DNA of 64,000 nt, from contig CM034236.1 of NCBI GenBank assembly GCA_019916065.1, positions 19,026,805-19,090,804 of the forward strand, written 5' to 3'. The position numbers and the translations under genes are program-made. Under the pieces are notes generated by a model. The model did not search any database, was not told the origin of the DNA, and saw only the letters and a list, made by a program, of their open reading frames with translations. Positions 60,926 through 64,000 of this stretch are shown piece after piece. Origin of the DNA: Vitellaria paradoxa. Lineage: Eukaryota; Streptophyta; Magnoliopsida; Ericales; Sapotaceae. Positions within the stretch are counted from its first letter, which is position 1. The number at the start of each line of letters is the position of its first letter.

Positions 60926-61820
60926 TGTTAGTTTTACCATATCTGATATGGGGAAGCCCTCACATCTGACTGGGGGCATTGGGCATGCTTACCGATTGAT
61001 CCGTACTTGATCGGGATACCTGAGTGATGTACTTCTCGATCGGTTTTGATCTCCCAATCAGGTCCCGAGTAAAGTAATTCCTGATCCGTTTCGGGCACCT
61101 GATTGAGAACTCAATTAATTTTTTCTTGATCAAACCTCATTACTCAGACAGGGCCCCAGAATGATCATTTTCCCTGTCGGTTCCGCTAAAGTAATTTATG
61201 TCACGAAGTCACATGTACCACCCCCATTTAAGCATTCCTATAAATATGCCTATGAAGACACTGCTGATGTGGATTCATGGAAGACTTAGTCAACACGATG
61301 GCTTTAGTGGGTTTTGTTAAGTAAAACGTAAGTACCCATCATGGGGCACTAGTTCAGCTTGTTTGTTTTATTGTGTTCGTGGGAGTTGTTTGTTTTGCTT
61401 GTTGTTCGTGGAAGTTATTGTCCCTATTTTCTTGCTTAGTTTTGAATTGGCTTGTATTTAAGCTAAGTAGTTACTGGAATGAATTAAGAAATATCATTTT
61501 GCTCCAACCTTCCTCTGTTTCTTCTTTCTCTCTGTTCTTTCTCGAATTGTACACAACAATTTGGTATCAGAGTCATGGAAACTCGAGGGAAAACTAACGC
61601 AAAATTTTGAAACGGTGTCAATGAGATCTTAGCCATACATAAGTCGAGTATTGATCAGGTGAATGCCACTTTACAAATAGTATTGACAGAACACCAATCC
61701 CTCCGAGCAACCCAAGGTTCAAGCCTCAACAACCCATTTGCATCTGGAGAATCATCACACCCACCAAACCAGAGCCACATTTCCAACTTCTAAGCAACCA
61801 TTGACCATAATAATCACCAC

Positions 61821-63465
61821 TTGAAACTTGCCTTTCCAAAATTTAATGGAGAGGACCCCAACGGTTGGGTCTACAAGGCCGAACAATACTTTGAATTCAA
61901 AAACATAGCTCCAGACCAACAAGTCCAACTCGCCTCCTTCCATTTAGAAGGCATAGCTTTCCTATGGCATCGGTGGCTCACAAAGTTCCAAGGTCCTCTC
62001 AGTTGGACTAAATTTACCAAGGCTCTACTGTTGAGATTTGGACCAACCGATTATGAAGACCCATCTGAAGCCCTATCCTACCTAAAGCAAATCACCACTG
62101 TGTCAGCATATCAAGAGGAATTTGAAAAGCTTTCCCATATGGTGGATAACTTACCCGAAAGTTTTTTAATTGGTTGTTTTGTGGTTGGCCTTCGAGATGA
62201 AATACGACTGGATGTGAAGGTGAAGCAACCAAGGTCGTTAGCTGATGCCATAGGGGTGGCACGGCTTATTGAGGAAAGAAATCAATTGCGAAAAAAGGCA
62301 TACGCAGCGTATCGATCTAAGGCAACCATAGCAGCTCTAAGGGGCCGATTGGATGCAGCGAAATATGGCCTCCATAAATAATACACCCTTATAAGCTTTG
62401 ATGTCATGTTTTTTGTTTGGTTTGGGAAGCAAAATTTTTCCCCTCTAAAAATTATCCTCCCTTCTTAATCCTAGAAAAATGTGCATTATTTTTGGAAAGG
62501 TTTGAGCTCTCCAAAAATTATCCCCCCTTACATGGACTAAATTGGACCATTATGCCCCTTCCCACCTACAAAATGTATTTTATATTAGAAATAAATTCTT
62601 TTTTTTCTAATGGAAAAATGTATTAAAAAATTATATTAATAAAAATAAAAAAAATATAATTTTTTTCCAAACAGAGGGTCGTATGATTAAAAAAATATAT
62701 TTTTTCCAAATAGGAGGTGATGTGATTTTAAGATAACAATATTATTTTTTAGCAAATATAATATTATTTTTTAGCAAATTTATATAAAATTACGCATATA
62801 TTGATTTTTTTAAATAAGGAGAAAAAAAATAAGCGACTGAGGAAGCTTTGGATAAATTGAGATGTTATTGTCTACGAAACTAATTTATATATTTTATAAA
62901 GTTTAATTTATTAATAACATAATTTATTTATAATTAATTTGTCTAAATTTAATTTGTACTAATTGATTTTCACATTCTATAATTAACATAAACATATAAT
63001 TAAGTTTGGATAACCAATTTTAATTTAATGGGTAACCAAGTTTGGGACATCACAAGGGCAAAAGAGTTATTTGACTCTTTTTATCATCATTCACCTCCTC
63101 TTATTTATAAAACATCCAAACCAAGTCAAAAGTTATCCCCCTTAATAAACATCACATCAATGTGGGCCAACCCTCTAAAAATTATATCCCCTCCTATCTT
63201 ATACCCCCTCTAAAACTTATTCCTCTAAAATTTTAGCACCATCCAATCGGCCCCTAAAGCAATACCCAATTTTGTCGCTGGCATACTAGGGCCCTTACTG
63301 ACACACAAGGCATCTCAGGGCTCTAATCAACCACCTGTTCCTTTCCGTCGAATTACTAACCAGGAGGCCCGAGAACGCTGCCAAAAGGGTCTATGTTATT
63401 ACTGCGATGAAAAATATGTTCCCGATCACCGATGTGAACGACCACAGTTATTCATGATAGAAGAT
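61821..63465 (+). pseudogene. E8 gag, split by a DNA transposon
   Basis: The core at 61821-62340 has KLAFPKFNGEDPNGWVYKAE, WLTKFQGPLSWTKFTKALLL and PESFLIGCFVVGLRDEIRLD, the retrotransposon-gag family. Reading is cut at 62340 by the Harbinger-like element and resumes at about 63258 in another frame (NFVAGILGPL), followed by a CCHC-like knuckle CYYCDEKYVPDHRC at 63394-63435. The frame change across the insertion shows additional small-indel decay. Confidence 0.85.
62341..63254. mobile_element. PIF/Harbinger-like non-autonomous transposon (914 bp) inside E8 gag
   Basis: Perfect 15-bp terminal inverted repeats GGGGCCGATTGGATG and CATCCAATCGGCCCC, with TAA duplications at 62338-62340 and 63255-63257. 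The GGGGC start and TAA target are the PIF/Harbinger (Tourist-like) signature. The interior is AT-rich, has no transposase, and repeats a CCTCTAAAAATTAT-like word at about 62443, 62508, 63172 and 63206. Confidence 0.85.
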
Positions 63466-63589
63466 TCTCCTTCAAAGGATGCAGTAGATGTAGGTGATGA
63501 CTTGAATGAACTTGAAGAGGTGGAATTCATACCCAAATTTTCTTTTCATGCCATTGCAGGTACTAAGCATCCGCAAACCATCCGAGTGC

Positions 63590-64000
63590 AAGGGAAAGTT
63601 AAAGAACAAAGAAGTAACTATTTTGATTGATGGAGAAAGCACCCACAATTTCATCAATCAATCCTTAGTTACTGCGTATAGATTACCCGTGGCCAAAGAT
63701 AAGAAAATTCTGGTGATGGTGGCCAACCGTGACAGAATTGAATGCACGGGACAATGTCCAGCACTCACTATGACCATTCAGGGCTACCCAGTGACAACCG
63801 ACTGTTACATCCTACCTGCTGCTGCCTGTCAAGTAGTGCTAGGAGTGCAATGGCGTGAAATACTTGGGCCGGTTGAGACAGATTACGAGAAATTAACTAT
63901 GTCTTCTAAAGTTGGACAGGTCACCCACATGTTCCATGGAATGAGACGAGCGGGGCTTGAAGCTTTGAATGACAAGGAGTGCTATAGTTTATATGACATT
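63590..64000 (+). pseudogene. E8 aspartic protease domain (incomplete)
   Basis: After a one-base frame change near 63602 the sequence reads ILIDGESTHNFINQSL (catalytic Asp at 63629). Glu at 63635 stands where relatives carry Gly next to the active site. Further on YPVTTDCYILPAAACQVVLG and QWREILGPVE give the second conserved protease part. It runs off the window toward RT. Confidence 0.75.

Larger units (their letters stand above)
60926..64000 (+). mobile_element. E8: Ty3/gypsy retrotransposon, runs off the window
   Basis: Gag and protease in + orientation preceded by a primer site TTTGGTATCAGAGTC (about 61559-61573). The 5' LTR probably spans about 60926 (TGTTAG) to about 61557 (ACACAACA); the second LTR lies outside the window, so the left tip and duplication cannot be confirmed. 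The short gag opening ATG at 61575 hits a stop after 11 codons, gag is split by a DNA transposon, and at least one frameshift precedes the protease. It is therefore decayed. Lineage uncertain, chromovirus-like by gag and zinc-knuckle style. Confidence 0.8.

Noticed and set aside
61755..61943. Minus-strand 62-residue frame
   Set aside because: Antisense to the well-supported gag of E8.
1..64000. tRNA, rRNA, microRNA hairpin or CRISPR-like array
   Set aside because: Primer sites resembling tRNA ends are only the LTR-adjacent 12-15 bases; the tandem repeats seen are microsatellites or a 58-bp minisatellite without spacers; no convincing long miRNA-type foldback was recognised by eye.

Overview
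The window is nuclear DNA of a flowering plant, almost certainly a dicot with a transposon-rich genome. This rests on a plant-specific cyclin-dependent kinase inhibitor with introns, a plant-type tail-anchored cytochrome b5, AT-rich spacers and dense Ty3/gypsy-type LTR retrotransposons with initiator-methionine tRNA primer sites. I cannot name the species. Only two host genes are visible, one near each end. There is no sign of rRNA or tRNA genes, CRISPR or bacterial genes.

Left end (1-5961): a complete KRP/ICK (Kip-related protein) gene on the + strand with three coding exons (1949-2436, 4842-5045, 5170-5239; 253 codons). Its leader holds two CT microsatellites and two minimal upstream ORFs. 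Intron 1 is 2.4 kb and ends in a tandem NAGNAG acceptor. A polyadenylation signal lies at 5667.

Middle (about 5640-49310): two diverged direct copies of one segment. Each copy starts in KRP 3' flanking sequence (5640 and about 27640), carries the same minus-strand Ty3/gypsy element (E1 at 5962-23118, E2 at 38740-48694) and ends in the same right flank (to about 26130 and 49310). Later insertions separate the copies. Copy 1 received E3 (10478-23037) inside an E1 LTR, solo LTR E4 (13644-18719) inside the E3 reverse transcriptase, solo LTR E5 (15330-17832) inside E4, and solo LTR E7 (23341-26073) in the flank. Copy 2 received a complete chromovirus-like element E6 (27866-37395), solo LTR S1 (39250-40683), a hAT-like element (44031-45289), a TRIM (47033-47699) and a hAT-type MITE (48720-49077). 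Most insertions have readable target-site duplications, and the partner copy keeps the empty site, so relative order can be read directly.

Right part (49300-64000): a 5'-end Ty1/copia fragment, broken LTR pieces, solo LTR S2 (54012-55648, same family as S1, opposite orientation), spacer with MITEs, then the last two exons of a cytochrome b5 gene on the minus strand (59167-59968). Its first coding exon is not visible. Where it should lie there is a MITE and then another Ty3/gypsy element (about 60926 to beyond 64000), whose gag is split by a 914-bp PIF/Harbinger-like element (62341-63254).

No new multi-gene system is evident. The value of the window is its layered insertion history, which can be dated against an internal duplication, plus a few candidate regulatory features of the KRP gene.
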